64,000 nucleotides of DNA from PALSA-270 sp963770245 (GTDB lineage Bacteria; Acidobacteriota; Terriglobia; Terriglobales; Acidobacteriaceae), in contig CAVYOX010000010.1 in assembly GCA_963770245.1 (NCBI GenBank), positions 310,001-374,000 on the forward strand, read 5' to 3'. The notes under the pieces are model-generated. The model made no database searches. It was not told the origin of the DNA and was given only the letters and a program-made list of their open reading frames with translations. The position numbers and the translations under genes were made by a program. This document shows, piece after piece, positions 50,934 to 60,558 of this stretch. Each line of letters starts with the position of its first letter. Within the stretch, counting starts at the first letter, position 1.

Positions 50934-51030
50934 GTGTCCGCGTCAAGGAGACTGTCGAGGGGTCAGCAAATCGTCGGGGTTCAAGGAGACCGTCGGGGTC
51001 TGGAGATCGAGGAGCCAAGGCGCGAGGCCG

Positions 51031-51576
51031 TCAGTTGTGCGCGTGCGGACTCTGGGCAGGATTTTTCACCGGTGGCGGCGGGGCTTTCACAACTTTCACA
51101 TTGAATTCGACCGGCAGCCGCTTGGGCGGATAACAGGCTGCGTTGTCGCAGGCCTGGTATTTCAGCTGCCCGCGCACTGCGTAGCTTCCCGGCAGCACGC
51201 TCGACAAAGAGCGCATGGCAACCGACAAGCTGAACTCCCCACTGTACACACTGAGCTTCTGGTCGGGCGCAAAGGGGAAACTCTCGAGTTCGCCGGCCGG
51301 ATAACTGACTCGGCCAATGATGATGTCGGTCGGAGCGTCCAGTTGAAGCACGGTCGGAATCAAATATTCTTCGGTGGGGGTGTTGGAGTTGACGTGAAAG
51401 CCGCTGGCCACGCGGAAGCGCAAGTCCGCAGTCCCCAGGCTGCCCCGGCGGATCGAAACCGGCGGCGTTGGCAACAGGTGCACCGAAGGAACTTTGGTTC
51501 CCTCCGGTTCCTGCCCGATCAGCGGTATCGACAGCAGCGCCAACAGCAGCGAAGTTTTTCTTGCCCGACTCAGCAT
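51031..51576 (-). CDS. Exported DsbD N-terminal-domain-like protein
   Basis: The protein of 181 residues has a signal peptide (TSLLLALLSIPLIG) and a beta-rich domain with FHVNSNTPTEEYLIPTVLQL, YPAGELESF and QACDNAACYPPKRLPVEF, matching the periplasmic N-terminal domain of thiol:disulfide interchange protein DsbD. The Cys pair (C-x4-C) is the redox pair of that domain. The membrane and thioredoxin-like parts of DsbD are absent. ATG 51576 follows GAGGAAG. It lies 58 bases after the TlpA-type gene on the same strand, so the two probably form a periplasmic thiol-redox unit. Confidence 0.7.
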   Translation of the reverse strand: MLSRARKTSLLLALLSIPLIGQEPEGTKVPSVHLLPTPPVSIRRGSLGTADLRFRVASGFHVNSNTPTEEYLIPTVLQLDAPTDIIIGRVSYPAGELESFPFAPDQKLSVYSGEFSLSVAMRSLSSVLPGSYAVRGQLKYQACDNAACYPPKRLPVEFNVKVVKAPPPPVKNPAQSPHAHN

Positions 51577-51634
51577 CTGCGGACGGCTTCCTCTCCTGTC
51601 GCCGCCAATTCCGGTTCCCGGGTCATCGCCGCGC

Positions 51635-52234
51635 TCAATTGCTGCTCGCCGGCGCCCTCGCGCCTTCGGCTTGGGTGGCGGGACCATCGCCCAGAGCTTT
51701 CTTTATTTCGTCCTCAATGTCACTCCGGCTTTTCAAGCCAAAGACTTTGCCGGTCACCAGGCCATTGCGGTTGATAAAGAACGTCTCGGGAAGAAATCCC
51801 ACCCCGCCGTAGTCGCTCGCGACCGCATCCCGCGTCGTTTCTTCCCCCACTAAAATGGGGTAATCGATGTTCATATCCTTGGCGAACTTGGCAATATCCT
51901 GGGTATCGGCGTCATCCATGGCGACGCCCACGATTTGCAACCCCCGGGATCCGTACTGCTTTTGCATCTCGACGAACCAAGGCATCTCGATTTTGCAGGG
52001 CTCGCACCAGGTGGCCCAAAAATTAAGTAGGACAGCTTTGCCGCGAAAGTCGGAAAGGCGGACAGGCTTGCCGTCGAGCGATTGCAAGGTGAAATCGTGC
52101 GCCATCTGGCCCGGCATCCTCGAAGCAGCGGCCGAGGCCGGACTTTCCGAGCGCCGGGACTTGTTGAAACCGAACGCCAGCAGAAGGGCCACCGCCATCG
52201 CCAACACAATCAGAACTACGGGATCACGTTTCAA
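51635..52234 (-). CDS. TlpA-family thioredoxin-fold protein
   Basis: The membrane-anchored periplasmic protein of 199 residues has an N-terminal helix (VLIVLAMAVALLLAFGF) and an AhpC/TSA/TlpA thioredoxin domain from about 42. The redox motif is FWATWCEPC (Cys77, Cys80), followed by cis-proline in GFLPETFFI. It reduces disulfides in the periplasm, commonly in cytochrome c maturation. The DsbD-like gene follows in the same direction; multiheme cytochrome genes in the window would need such maturation. Start ATG 52234 has AAGGGAGT upstream. Confidence 0.85.
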   Translation of the reverse strand: MKRDPVVLIVLAMAVALLLAFGFNKSRRSESPASAAASRMPGQMAHDFTLQSLDGKPVRLSDFRGKAVLLNFWATWCEPCKIEMPWFVEMQKQYGSRGLQIVGVAMDDADTQDIAKFAKDMNIDYPILVGEETTRDAVASDYGGVGFLPETFFINRNGLVTGKVFGLKSRSDIEDEIKKALGDGPATQAEGARAPASSN

Positions 52235-52405
52235 GCAAGACTCCCTTTATAGCGCGGGCCGGCCGAGCGAATGCTAAGGAACTCGAAAACAACACCAGCC
52301 CAGCGAGAAAAGCCGACATCGGAAGGGAAACTGAACATGCAGCTCTATTCTACCTGACCGGGTCTACCTGACGGGGCTAGGCCCGAGCTTGGCCCGCGGC
52401 CTCGA

Positions 52406-53425
52406 TCACTTGCCGAGCACTGGATCGGGGGTTGCGGGCCGCGGCGTTGGCTTCGGCGGCTCGGCGACGGCTTTGCGAAAGAATCCCGGCGGCACAATGG
52501 CGGTCAGCACCGCGCGGTCGCCGTGCTGCTCCACTTTCAGGCTGTCGAAAAACTGTTTGACGTCGGCATCCGAGGGGGGCGTGGAAACCGCGTTTTCCGC
52601 ACGGTGAAAGACGTCGAGAAAGGTGCCCAACTGGCCGGCCACATGCTTGGCCTCGTCATCGCTTCCGGTGTAAGCCTCCGCCCGCAGGTGAACCGCGCCC
52701 AGATAGCGGGCCGATACCACCATGGCCGCCGGCTTAGAAAACAACAGCGACAAGTCCGTTACCGGGGGCGACGCCAGGGTGGGATCAACCTTGAAAATCG
52801 CCCACGCCAGGCTGGCGAGGGGAACGTGTTTATAGTACTGCCGCAGCAACTGCGGGCCGCCAAAAGGTGACGCCAGTTTGCGGGAGCGCTCGATGATCCC
52901 GCGAATCACCTGCGGGTCCGGGTGATTGGACGCCGCAATCGTATCCGGGCCAAGAATGGCGACCCGCAAGGTGCGCCCTTCGAGCGGGATCTCGTAGATG
53001 TCGACCGACCCGTCGCTCTCGGTCAAGCTTGAAATCTTGCGCAGATAGCCGCGCAGTTTGACCCCGTCAATTCGTCCGATGAACACCTCGGAGAACCGGG
53101 GCGCTCGCGGGCTTCCGATCTGAGTCTCCGACAGACTGGTCGGATAATGGATGGCAAAGGCAGCCTGGTCGAGATCGCGCTCGAACTGAAATCCGGTGGC
53201 CTGAATAAATTGTTCGTACTCGGGATCGTGCGCCACCGCCGGCAACTGCCCGGCAAAGTCGATCCGCCGGATCCATTTCAGATTGATGTAGAAGAAGCCG
53301 TCCGCTCCCGGAAGCAGCCGCGCCGGTTCCGGCGGGGCGTGCTTGCGCAACACGACCACCAGTGCGACCGCCGCTGCCACGAGCAGGACGGCCAAAGGAA
53401 TAGGGAGGCGGCGGCGTATGCGCAT
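52406..53425 (-). CDS. Membrane-anchored hypothetical protein
   Basis: The protein of 339 residues starts with an anchor (LPIPLAVLLVAAAVALVVVL) and a domain that begins RLLPGADGFFYINLKWIRR. It is a long, mostly beta/alpha domain with repeated strand pattern (VDIYEIPLEGRTLRVAILGP) and a Pro-rich tail (PPKPTPRPATPDPV). I do not recognise the family; it looks like periplasmic acidobacterial proteins of unknown role. ATG 53425 gives a tidy anchor; the longer frame to 53500 does not. It is convergent with nothing and stands apart from the redox genes. Confidence 0.6.
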   Translation of the reverse strand: MRIRRRLPIPLAVLLVAAAVALVVVLRKHAPPEPARLLPGADGFFYINLKWIRRIDFAGQLPAVAHDPEYEQFIQATGFQFERDLDQAAFAIHYPTSLSETQIGSPRAPRFSEVFIGRIDGVKLRGYLRKISSLTESDGSVDIYEIPLEGRTLRVAILGPDTIAASNHPDPQVIRGIIERSRKLASPFGGPQLLRQYYKHVPLASLAWAIFKVDPTLASPPVTDLSLLFSKPAAMVVSARYLGAVHLRAEAYTGSDDEAKHVAGQLGTFLDVFHRAENAVSTPPSDADVKQFFDSLKVEQHGDRAVLTAIVPPGFFRKAVAEPPKPTPRPATPDPVLGK

Positions 53426-53694
53426 GAAGTCGTGGCCGCTTCGGAAAAAACGCCCCGGAACGGCCCCGAAGGCGGCCAAGGATAGCGCCCATGATACCAC
53501 CCGCGCGGCATATTCTCAGGTCCAGCCCGATCGGTAGCCGGCTACTGGGAAACCGTCTCTAGAAACTCCGGTTCCACCCATATCGTTTCGCCAAGTCTGC
53601 CCGGGCGTCAATTGGCAACTCAGCCCACCCTGTCTCATTAAAACCGACTACCGTAAACTCATGGCCCAAGGACTCCTGATTCATGACTCGTGGT

Positions 53695-54222
53695 TTAGGC
53701 CGCAAGCATGGCGTACACCACCACTCCGGTCACCGAGACATACAACCAAATCGGGAAGGTAAAGCGCGCGATCTTCCGATGCTCGGAAAATCGTCCGGTC
53801 AACGAGAAAAAAAATGTCGTAAGCACCATCGGCAATGCCACCACCGAGAGCAGCACATGGCTCAGCAGAATGCTGAGGTACACGGTGCGGATGGGCCCGT
53901 GGCCGGGAAAATGGCTCTCTCCATGCAGGGCATGATTCACGATATAGCTGACCAGAAAGATCGAGGAGAAGACAAAGGCGGTCATCATCGAGGCTCGATG
54001 GGCCGCGATGTCGCGTTTGCGGATGAACCAAAAGCCAGTCACGAGCGCGATCGCGCTCAACCCATTCCATAGCGCATTCAGGGCTGGCAAGAACCGCAAA
54101 TGGAGATGTTCGGAGTCCGCCGCCGGGTGAATATAAATCAACCAGAGCAGAAACAGCGTGGCCAGCCCGCTGATGGTGAGAATGGCGGCAACGGCCTTCT
54201 GGTTCGATGCTCCGACCCGCAT
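53695..54222 (-). CDS. DUF420 membrane protein
   Basis: The protein of 175 residues has five hydrophobic segments and the DUF420 pattern: HLRFLPALNALWNGLSAIAL, IAAHRASMMTAFVFSSIFL, GPIRTVYLSILLSHVLLSVV and FPIWLYVSVTGVVVYAML. Conserved His residues could bind haem. The family is linked to haem-copper oxidase maturation in some bacteria (a CtaM-like role), but its function is not settled. ATG 54222 follows GGAGGAGC; the reading frame extends upstream with no homology. It faces the tRNA-tuf cluster. Confidence 0.8.
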   Translation of the reverse strand: MRVGASNQKAVAAILTISGLATLFLLWLIYIHPAADSEHLHLRFLPALNALWNGLSAIALVTGFWFIRKRDIAAHRASMMTAFVFSSIFLVSYIVNHALHGESHFPGHGPIRTVYLSILLSHVLLSVVALPMVLTTFFFSLTGRFSEHRKIARFTFPIWLYVSVTGVVVYAMLAA

Positions 54223-54318
54223 GCTCCTCCGCAAAACGGGACCCGGGTCGCGGACATCGATCTCAGGTCCTGGGGTTCGGTCTGTTGGGCCTGGGTATCG
54301 GCCCGGTTCCGGCCGGTT

Positions 54319-54374
54319 CCTGGTCCAACGATCCTGGTCCAACGATCGTGGTCCGACGATCCTGGTCCGACGAT
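54319..54374. repeat. 14-base tandem repeat, 4 copies (CCTGGTCCAACGAT type)
   Basis: Four contiguous units, two CCTGGTCCAACGAT, then CGTGGTCCGACGAT and CCTGGTCCGACGAT, lie in the 360-base gap upstream of the tRNA cluster. The rest of that gap (54223-54582) holds a candidate promoter at 54480-54508 and no gene. Confidence 0.85.
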
Positions 54375-54479
54375 GCAGGATTATACGTCGCAGGCGGGCT
54401 GGAACACGGGTCGCGAAGGGGTTTTGTGGCTCGTAGCGTGGGTCGCCGACGGCGATTGTTTCGCTCGCGCCGGGACCGG

Positions 54480-54508
54480 TTGCACCCAAAGTGCCGTTAT
54501 GGTAACTT
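54480..54508 (+). promoter_or_regulatory. Candidate promoter of the tRNA-tuf cluster
   Basis: TTGCAC (54480-54485) and TAACTT (54503-54508) are 17 bases apart, each matching sigma-70 consensus in four of six bases. The position, 75 bases upstream of tRNA-Thr(TGT), suits a tRNA-tuf transcript. A GC-rich discriminator is not clear. Confidence 0.35.
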
Positions 54509-54582
54509 TTAAAATTGTCTCGGACATCAGGAAGGGATCACAGGGAGCAGACCGTGCTCGCAAGGGCCACTGTCTCCCAACT

Positions 54583-54656
54583 GCTGGCGTAGCTCAGCTG
54601 GTAGAGCATCTGATTTGTAATCAGAGGGTCAGGGGTTCAAATCCCTTCGCCAGCTC
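54583..54656 (+). tRNA. tRNA-Thr(TGT)
   Basis: Acceptor GCTGGCG/CGCCAGC, anticodon arm CTGAT with loop TTTGTAA (anticodon TGT) and T-arm AGGGGTTCAAATCCCTT. Encoded CCA follows at 54657-54659. It is first in the tRNA-tuf cluster. Confidence 0.97.
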
Positions 54657-54895
54657 CAGCATTGGTTCCGGAACGCAGAGCAATTGCGCGGTGCAGATCG
54701 GCACGACAGATTTTTCCCAGAGCACTCCATAAGGAATTTTTCCAAATGTGGTGTTTTGCGCGACAGGTTTTTCGCGCGCATGGTGTCTTCGTGTTTTGGG
54801 GACAGCCCGTTGCCACACGACCCTCCGCGCAAAGTGCACGTCCCGGCGAAGCTCGCCGGAGCCTGATGGGGAATGACCGCAGGCTCGGCGTTTTT

Positions 54896-54981
54896 GCACA
54901 GGTGGGTGAGTGGTTAAAGCCGGCAGACTGTAAATCTGCTCCTCCTTGCGAGGTACGAAGGTTCGAATCCTTCCCTGTGCA
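54896..54981 (+). tRNA. tRNA-Tyr(GTA)
   Basis: The 86-base class II tRNA has acceptor GCACAGG/CCTGTGC, anticodon loop with GTA (CAGACTGTAAATCTG) and a long variable arm (CTCCTCCTTGCGAGG). Encoded CCA follows at 54982-54984. Confidence 0.97.
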
Positions 54982-55027
54982 CCAGTAACTCTTGGGCCCC
55001 GGGAGAGTGCTGGGGCGGTGACGGCAG

Positions 55028-55270
55028 TTGAGCATCAATCGAAAGTTCGCGCTGGCGGTAGCAGCCTACGCCGTGCTCGGGTTGCTGGCATGGCAGACCT
55101 TGTCGAGCCAGCCGATTCGGGTGTTCGATCTGGAATTCAGCCTGCGGACCGCGACGCTGTTCATTGTCGGGCTATTCGCTTTGCGGACGCTGTTGTATTT
55201 CTGGCGGGTGAGAATCGACGACGCCAGGGAAGAAGAAACGCACGGGAAACGCGCCAGGGCCGCGGAATAG
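55028..55270 (+). CDS. Small two-helix membrane protein between tRNA genes
   Basis: The 80-residue protein starts at TTG 55028 with KFALAVAAYAVLGLLAWQTL as membrane helix 1 and TATLFIVGLFALRTLLYFWR as helix 2, ending in a charged tail (DDAREEETHGKRA). GGTGA lies just upstream. It sits between tRNA-Tyr and tRNA-Thr(GGT) and would need to be cut out during tRNA processing. Good hydrophobic pattern makes a real gene likely; no family known. Confidence 0.5.
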   Translation: MSINRKFALAVAAYAVLGLLAWQTLSSQPIRVFDLEFSLRTATLFIVGLFALRTLLYFWRVRIDDAREEETHGKRARAAE

Positions 55271-55296
55271 CGGTAGGTTTCGCGGTCGAAGCCTTC

Positions 55297-55369
<73 letters not shown>

Positions 55370-55485
55370 CCAGATTGCAGAGGTAGAGAGATTGCAGAGA
55401 TAGAAATAGTGACAGGGATCGTGATGATGAAGGGCGTGGTTTTAGGCTGAGGGCTGACGGCGGAATGCCGACAGCTGATTTACGG

Positions 55486-55557
55486 GCGGGAGTAACTCAG
55501 TGGTAGAGTCACAGCCTTCCAAGCTGTTGGTCGCGGGTTCGATTCCCGTCTCCCGCT
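55486..55557 (+). tRNA. tRNA-Gly(TCC)
   Basis: Acceptor GCGGGAG/CTCCCGC, anticodon arm CAGCCTTCCAAGCTG with TCC, T-arm CGCGGGTTCGATTCCCGT. Encoded CCA at 55558-55560. Confidence 0.97.
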
Positions 55558-55595
55558 CCAGGATTCTTGATCGCGATTCGACCCAGGTCGGTGAC

Positions 55596-55940
55596 GTGGC
55601 GGGATTTGAACAAGCTCCAGTCAAGATTGAGCGAGAAAAGGAATTCGAGGAACTGAAGGGCGCGATCCGCCGCGCTCTCGCCGCGGAAACGGTCGAACAA
55701 TTCCTCCAGCAGATGCGGAGCAACGGGCTCAGGATTCGTGATCTCGAAGGAGTCCTGGCAAAACGGGTCCTGGAGAAGCTGGACAAGACCTGGGCGAAAT
55801 CGGCCGCGAGCGGGCGGGACTTGTATCAATCGCTCCCGGCTTCCGACCAAGGCCAGATGCGCGAGTTTTATCTGTCCCAGGTGGAAGAGGTAAAGCCGGA
55901 GCTCCGGACCAAGTTCCAAAAGCTGTACCGGTATTACTAG
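55596..55940 (+). CDS. Small coiled-coil-like protein after tRNA-Gly
   Basis: The 114-residue frame opens with GTG at 55596 (an AGGTCGGTGAC region upstream) and encodes IEREKEFEELKGAIRRALAA, VEQFLQQMRSNGLRIRDLEG and YLSQVEEVKPELRTKFQKLY, strongly helical and charged. A longer frame to 55500 would overlap tRNA-Gly and is not credible. Unrecognised. It precedes tuf by 160 bases containing an inverted repeat. Confidence 0.5.
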   Translation: MAGFEQAPVKIEREKEFEELKGAIRRALAAETVEQFLQQMRSNGLRIRDLEGVLAKRVLEKLDKTWAKSAASGRDLYQSLPASDQGQMREFYLSQVEEVKPELRTKFQKLYRYY

Positions 55941-55943
55941 CAA

Positions 55944-56075
55944 GTAGCACCGGCGTCTCGCCGGCCCCCGGTTCAGGGCGCAGCCCGCCGGTGTTTTCAA
56001 GAGGTACGATCGCGCGGTTTATCTCGAGTGGTTTCGAGCGATCCCGCGCCACAGCCGGCGGGACGCCGGCGCTAC
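55944..56075. repeat. Inverted repeat pair flanking the tuf upstream region
   Basis: GTAGCACCGGCGTCTCGCCG (55944 on) and its inverted form (ending at 56075) match in 20 of 22 bases, with 88 bases between. Each arm is itself palindrome-like (CCGGCG/CGCCGG), as in REP-type elements, and lies between the small gene and tuf. Confidence 0.7.
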
Positions 56076-56099
56076 AAAGCTACAAAGGAAGATAGAGAA

Positions 56100-57287
<1,188 letters not shown>

Positions 57288-57353
57288 TGGAGGAGCCCTG
57301 TGGGCGCGCCCCAGCCGCGCCTCCCCGCAGCGCCAGAAATTCAGGAGTGAGCG

Positions 57354-57506
57354 ATGCCCCGAGAGATCATTACGTTGCAGTGCGGTGATTGCAAAGAACG
57401 GAATTACTCGACCACCAAGAACCGGAAAACCAAACCGGACCGGCTGGAGTTGAAAAAGTTTTGCCGGCGCTGCCGGAAGCACACGCCGCATAAGGAAGTG
57501 AAATAG
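57354..57506 (+). CDS. rpmG: 50S ribosomal protein L33
   Basis: The protein of 50 residues, MPREIITLQCGDCKERNYST ... CRRCRKHTPHKEVK, has the four Cys of the zinc-binding L33 (CGDC and CRRC). It starts at ATG 57354 following AGGAG and ends at 57506. It was found by reading the bases after tuf. It sits before tRNA-Trp as usual. Confidence 0.95.
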   Translation: MPREIITLQCGDCKERNYSTTKNRKTKPDRLELKKFCRRCRKHTPHKEVK

Positions 57507-57578
57507 TTTGAAGAAATGGGGAATTTGCCGTTGCGGCGAGTGCTTTGAGGGCGCAATGGCCAAGGCCCCAACGGATTC

Positions 57579-57651
57579 AGGGGCGTAAGCTCAACGGTTA
57601 AACTGCCGGTCTCCAAAACCGGACTTGGGGGTTCGAATCCCTCCGCCCCTG
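57579..57651 (+). tRNA. tRNA-Trp(CCA)
   Basis: Acceptor AGGGGCG/CGCCCCT, anticodon stem CCGGT/ACCGG with loop CTCCAAA (anticodon CCA) and T-arm GGGGGTTCGAATCCCTC. Encoded CCA at 57652-57654. Confidence 0.97.
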
Positions 57652-57691
57652 CCAGAATTTTACGCGGGCTGGGCCGGAAGTCAGGTGTGGG

Positions 57692-57973
57692 ATGGGAATC
57701 GAGACGAAACGAATGGCGAAGTCACTCGCGGCACCGCAAGACGACGACAGTTTCGGCGGTCGCATCAAGGCGTGGCCGGATCAGGTCAAGACCTTTTATA
57801 ACGACGTGCGCACCGAGATGAAGAAGGTGACCGCTCCGTCGTTCAAGGAAGTACAGTCGACGACCGTCGTGGTCATCATTTCGGTGTTTTTCTTTGCCGC
57901 GTTTTTCTGGATTGTGGACTTGATCCTCAGTCGCAGCCTGGACGCGATGTTCCGTTATTTCACGCATCGCTGA
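57692..57973 (+). CDS. secE: Preprotein translocase subunit SecE
   Basis: The protein of 93 residues has the SecE amphipathic helix (KTFYNDVRTEMKKVTAPSFK) with the ...T.EMKKV-P motif, followed by a single membrane helix (VVVIISVFFFAAFFWIVDLI). It clamps the SecY channel. The ATG at 57692 or 57713 could be used. It is followed by nusG after 24 bases. Confidence 0.95.
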   Translation: MGIETKRMAKSLAAPQDDDSFGGRIKAWPDQVKTFYNDVRTEMKKVTAPSFKEVQSTTVVVIISVFFFAAFFWIVDLILSRSLDAMFRYFTHR

Positions 57974-57997
57974 GCGAAGAGAAGGGAAGCTGGAATT

Positions 57998-58654
57998 TTG
58001 CAGCCCATTATGCAGGACGAACAAAAAAACGAAGCCGCCGGCGTCGAGCCACAAAATGACGCGAGCGAAGCGCCGTCGCCCGAGGGAATTCCTGCGGCGA
58101 CCGAGCCTCCCCGCAACCCGAACATGAAGTGGTACATCATCCACTCCTATTCCGGGTTCGAGCGCAAGGTGAAGGAGTCGCTGGAGTCGCGGGTCCAGGC
58201 CTTTGGCTTGCAAGAGAAGATTGGCAAAGTTCTGATCCCGACCGAGGCGGTCACCGAAGTTCGAGGCGGCAAAAAATACACCTCCGAGCGCATGTTCTAT
58301 CCCGGCTACGTGCTGGTCGAAATGGACATGGACGATCACGTTTGGCATGTGGTGAAAGCGACACCGCGCGTGACCGGCTTTGTGGGCACAGGCCAGCAGC
58401 CGACGCCCCTTTCGGAAGAGGAAGTTCAGCACATCGTGTACCGCGTGGGCGAGGCCAAAGACAAGCCCAAACTCAAGGTTAAGTTCGAGAAGAATGAAAC
58501 GGTGCGCATCACCGAAGGGCCGTTTGCCAGCTTCACCGGCATCGTGGATGAAGTCAACGAAGACCGCGAGACCTTAAAGGTGATGGTGACGATTTTCGGC
58601 CGCTCGACTCCGGTCGAGCTGGAGTTCAACCAGGTGGAGAAGGTGGCGACCTAG
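57998..58654 (+). CDS. nusG: Transcription antitermination protein NusG
   Basis: NusG has an NGN domain (KWYIIHSYSGFERKVKESLE, MFYPGYVLVEMDMDDHVWHV) and a KOW domain (EGPFASFTGIVDEVNEDRE). It binds RNA polymerase, Rho and ribosomal S10. Before the NGN domain there is an acidic 42-residue extension (EAAGVEPQNDASEAPSPEG) that is longer than in E. coli. TTG 57998 lies eight bases after GGGAAGC; ATG 58010 is 20 bases away, so TTG may be the true start. It is co-transcribed with secE and the L11 operon. Confidence 0.96.
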   Translation: MQPIMQDEQKNEAAGVEPQNDASEAPSPEGIPAATEPPRNPNMKWYIIHSYSGFERKVKESLESRVQAFGLQEKIGKVLIPTEAVTEVRGGKKYTSERMFYPGYVLVEMDMDDHVWHVVKATPRVTGFVGTGQQPTPLSEEEVQHIVYRVGEAKDKPKLKVKFEKNETVRITEGPFASFTGIVDEVNEDRETLKVMVTIFGRSTPVELEFNQVEKVAT

Positions 58655-58702
58655 TCGGCGAGCGCGCTCGGGGCCGCTGCGCTCGAGCGCAAGGGGATGG
58701 GA

Positions 58703-59134
58703 ATGGCAAAAAAGGAAACAGGATTCATCAAGCTGCAGATTGCGGCGGGCAAGGCCACACCGGCGCCGCCCGTCGGTCCGGCGCTCGGCCAGGCGCAGAT
58801 CAACATCATGGAGTTCTGCAAGCAGTTCAACGCCCGCACCAGCGCCAAGGAAATGGAAGGGCTGATCATCCCGGTGGTGGTGACGGTTTACAGCGATCGG
58901 TCGTTCAGCTTTATCACCAAGACTCCGCCGGCATCGATTCTGCTCAAGCGCGCCGCCGGCATCGCCAAAGGCTCGGGTACTCCCAATAAGGACAAGGTGG
59001 GCAAGGTGACCCTCAAGCAGGTGGAGGACATCGCCAAGCAGAAGATGCCCGATCTGAACGCGGCGTCGGTCGACGCGGCGGTCAAGAGCGTGCGGGGCAC
59101 GGCCCGCTCCATGGGAATTGAAGTGGTTGGCTAG
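58703..59134 (+). CDS. rplK: 50S ribosomal protein L11
   Basis: L11 binds 23S rRNA at the GTPase-associated centre. The 143-residue protein has KLQIAAGKATPAPPVGPALG, the QINIMEFCKQFNART hinge and the RNA-binding C-terminal domain with KVGKVTLKQVEDIAK and GTARSMGIEVVG. ATG 58703 lies six bases past AAGGGG; ATG 58697 is the near alternative. It heads the L11-L1-L10-L7/L12 run. Confidence 0.97.
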   Translation: MAKKETGFIKLQIAAGKATPAPPVGPALGQAQINIMEFCKQFNARTSAKEMEGLIIPVVVTVYSDRSFSFITKTPPASILLKRAAGIAKGSGTPNKDKVGKVTLKQVEDIAKQKMPDLNAASVDAAVKSVRGTARSMGIEVVG

Positions 59135-59244
59135 CGCCCGCCTGCGGGGCGGAGAGGCGGCCAGAAGCCGCTAGGACAGTCGAAAAGACAAAGACTACGG
59201 CTCGGCGGATGAACGGCGAGCGGTGGAAGACTCGAAGGAAGCCA

Positions 59245-59952
59245 ATGAAAAAAGCCGGCAAGAATATCACCAAGGCGCGGCAGGGTGTCGAGCCCCGCCC
59301 CTATACCATTCAGGACGCGGTTCCCCTGCTGCAGAAAGTGAAATTCGCGAAATTCGACGAAACCGTGGAGGTGACGCTGCGTCTCGGCGTCGATCCGAAA
59401 CATGCCGACCAGATGGTGCGCGGCACCGTTGTCCTGCCACACGGCCTGGGCAAGTCAAAAAAAGTGCTGGTCATCGCGAGCGGCGACAAGATCAAGGAAG
59501 CCGAGCAGGCGGGAGCCGATTTCGTCGGCGGCGAGGAAATGGTCGAAAAGATCAACAAGGAGAACTGGACCGACTTCGATGCCCTGATCGCGACCCCCGA
59601 CGTCATGAAATCGGTCGGGCGCCTCGGCAAGGTGCTCGGCCCGAAGGGCCTGATGCCCAATCCGAAAACCGGCACGGTCACCTTCGACGTGGCCAAGGCG
59701 GTGCAAGAGGTCAAAGCGGGTAAAGTTGAGTTTCGCACCGACAAGACTGCGCTGGTGCATGTTCCGGTGGGGAAAATCTCCTTCCCGCCGCAGAAATTGG
59801 TGGAGAACGCGACCGTGCTGATCACGAGCGTCATCAAGGCCAAGCCGGCCGTGGCCAAGGGCAAGTACATCAAGGGCTGCTATCTCAGCTCCTCGATGGG
59901 ACCGGGGATCGCGCTCGACACCACTTCGATTGAGACCGCAGCCAAGGTCTAG
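59245..59952 (+). CDS. rplA: 50S ribosomal protein L1
   Basis: L1, the mobile stalk protein, is also a translational regulator of its own operon in other bacteria. The 235 residues include KARQGVEPRPYTIQDAVPLL, VRGTVVLPHGLGKSKKVLV, the GPKGLMPNPKTGTVT hallmark (about 127-141) and KIYIKGCYLSSSMGPG-like ending. ATG 59245 follows GAAGGAAG, and the gene is intact. Confidence 0.97.
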   Translation: MKKAGKNITKARQGVEPRPYTIQDAVPLLQKVKFAKFDETVEVTLRLGVDPKHADQMVRGTVVLPHGLGKSKKVLVIASGDKIKEAEQAGADFVGGEEMVEKINKENWTDFDALIATPDVMKSVGRLGKVLGPKGLMPNPKTGTVTFDVAKAVQEVKAGKVEFRTDKTALVHVPVGKISFPPQKLVENATVLITSVIKAKPAVAKGKYIKGCYLSSSMGPGIALDTTSIETAAKV

Positions 59953-60024
59953 CGATTGAGACAGAGCGGGCAGGGTCTGGCCGCGTGGCCGCTCGCCCCC
60001 ACACCAGTTTGGAAGGGATCGAAC

Positions 60025-60558
60025 ATGGCGGTTACCAAGGCGAAGAAGATCGAGCAGGTAGAAGAGCTGGGGCGGGAGCTGAAAAACGTCTCCAACCTGA
60101 TTGTCGCGACCTACAGCAAACTCACCGTGCCCAAAGATCATGAGCTGCGCAAGAGTCTGCGCGGCACCGGAGCAAAATATCGCGTGGTGAAAAACACCCT
60201 GGCGGAGCGAGCTTCCCAAGGCACCCAGGTGGAGGCGGCGCTGAAGGGCCTGTCTGGTGTGACTTCGATCGCCTATACCACCGGCGACCCGGTGGCGCTC
60301 GCCAAGGTGCTGGCGAAGTACGCCAAGGACAACCCAGAGTTCACCTTCAAGGCAGGGGTGGTCGAAGGCCGCGTGATCTCGATCAAGGAGATCGAGGCCC
60401 TGGCCACCATGCCCTCGAAGGAAGAAATCTATGCCAAGCTGCTGTTCCTGCTGAATGCTCCGGCGCAGCGCTTGGTGGGCACCATCAATGCGGTGGGCCG
60501 CAACCTGGCGGTGGTGGTTGGCCAGGGCGTCGAGAAGAACAAGTTTAAAGAAGCATAG
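60025..60558 (+). CDS. rplJ: 50S ribosomal protein L10
   Basis: The stalk base protein of 177 residues has RELKNVSNLIVATYSKLTVP, LRKSLRGTGAKYRVVKNTLA, the GVVEGRVISIKEIEALATMP linker and the final helix for L7/L12 binding (LLFLLNAPAQRLVGTINAV). GGAAGGG precedes ATG 60025. In other bacteria L10 autoregulates through a leader upstream of its gene; the 72-base rplA-rplJ spacer is short for that. The 257 bases to rplL contain nothing else recognised. Confidence 0.97.
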   Translation: MAVTKAKKIEQVEELGRELKNVSNLIVATYSKLTVPKDHELRKSLRGTGAKYRVVKNTLAERASQGTQVEAALKGLSGVTSIAYTTGDPVALAKVLAKYAKDNPEFTFKAGVVEGRVISIKEIEALATMPSKEEIYAKLLFLLNAPAQRLVGTINAVGRNLAVVVGQGVEKNKFKEA

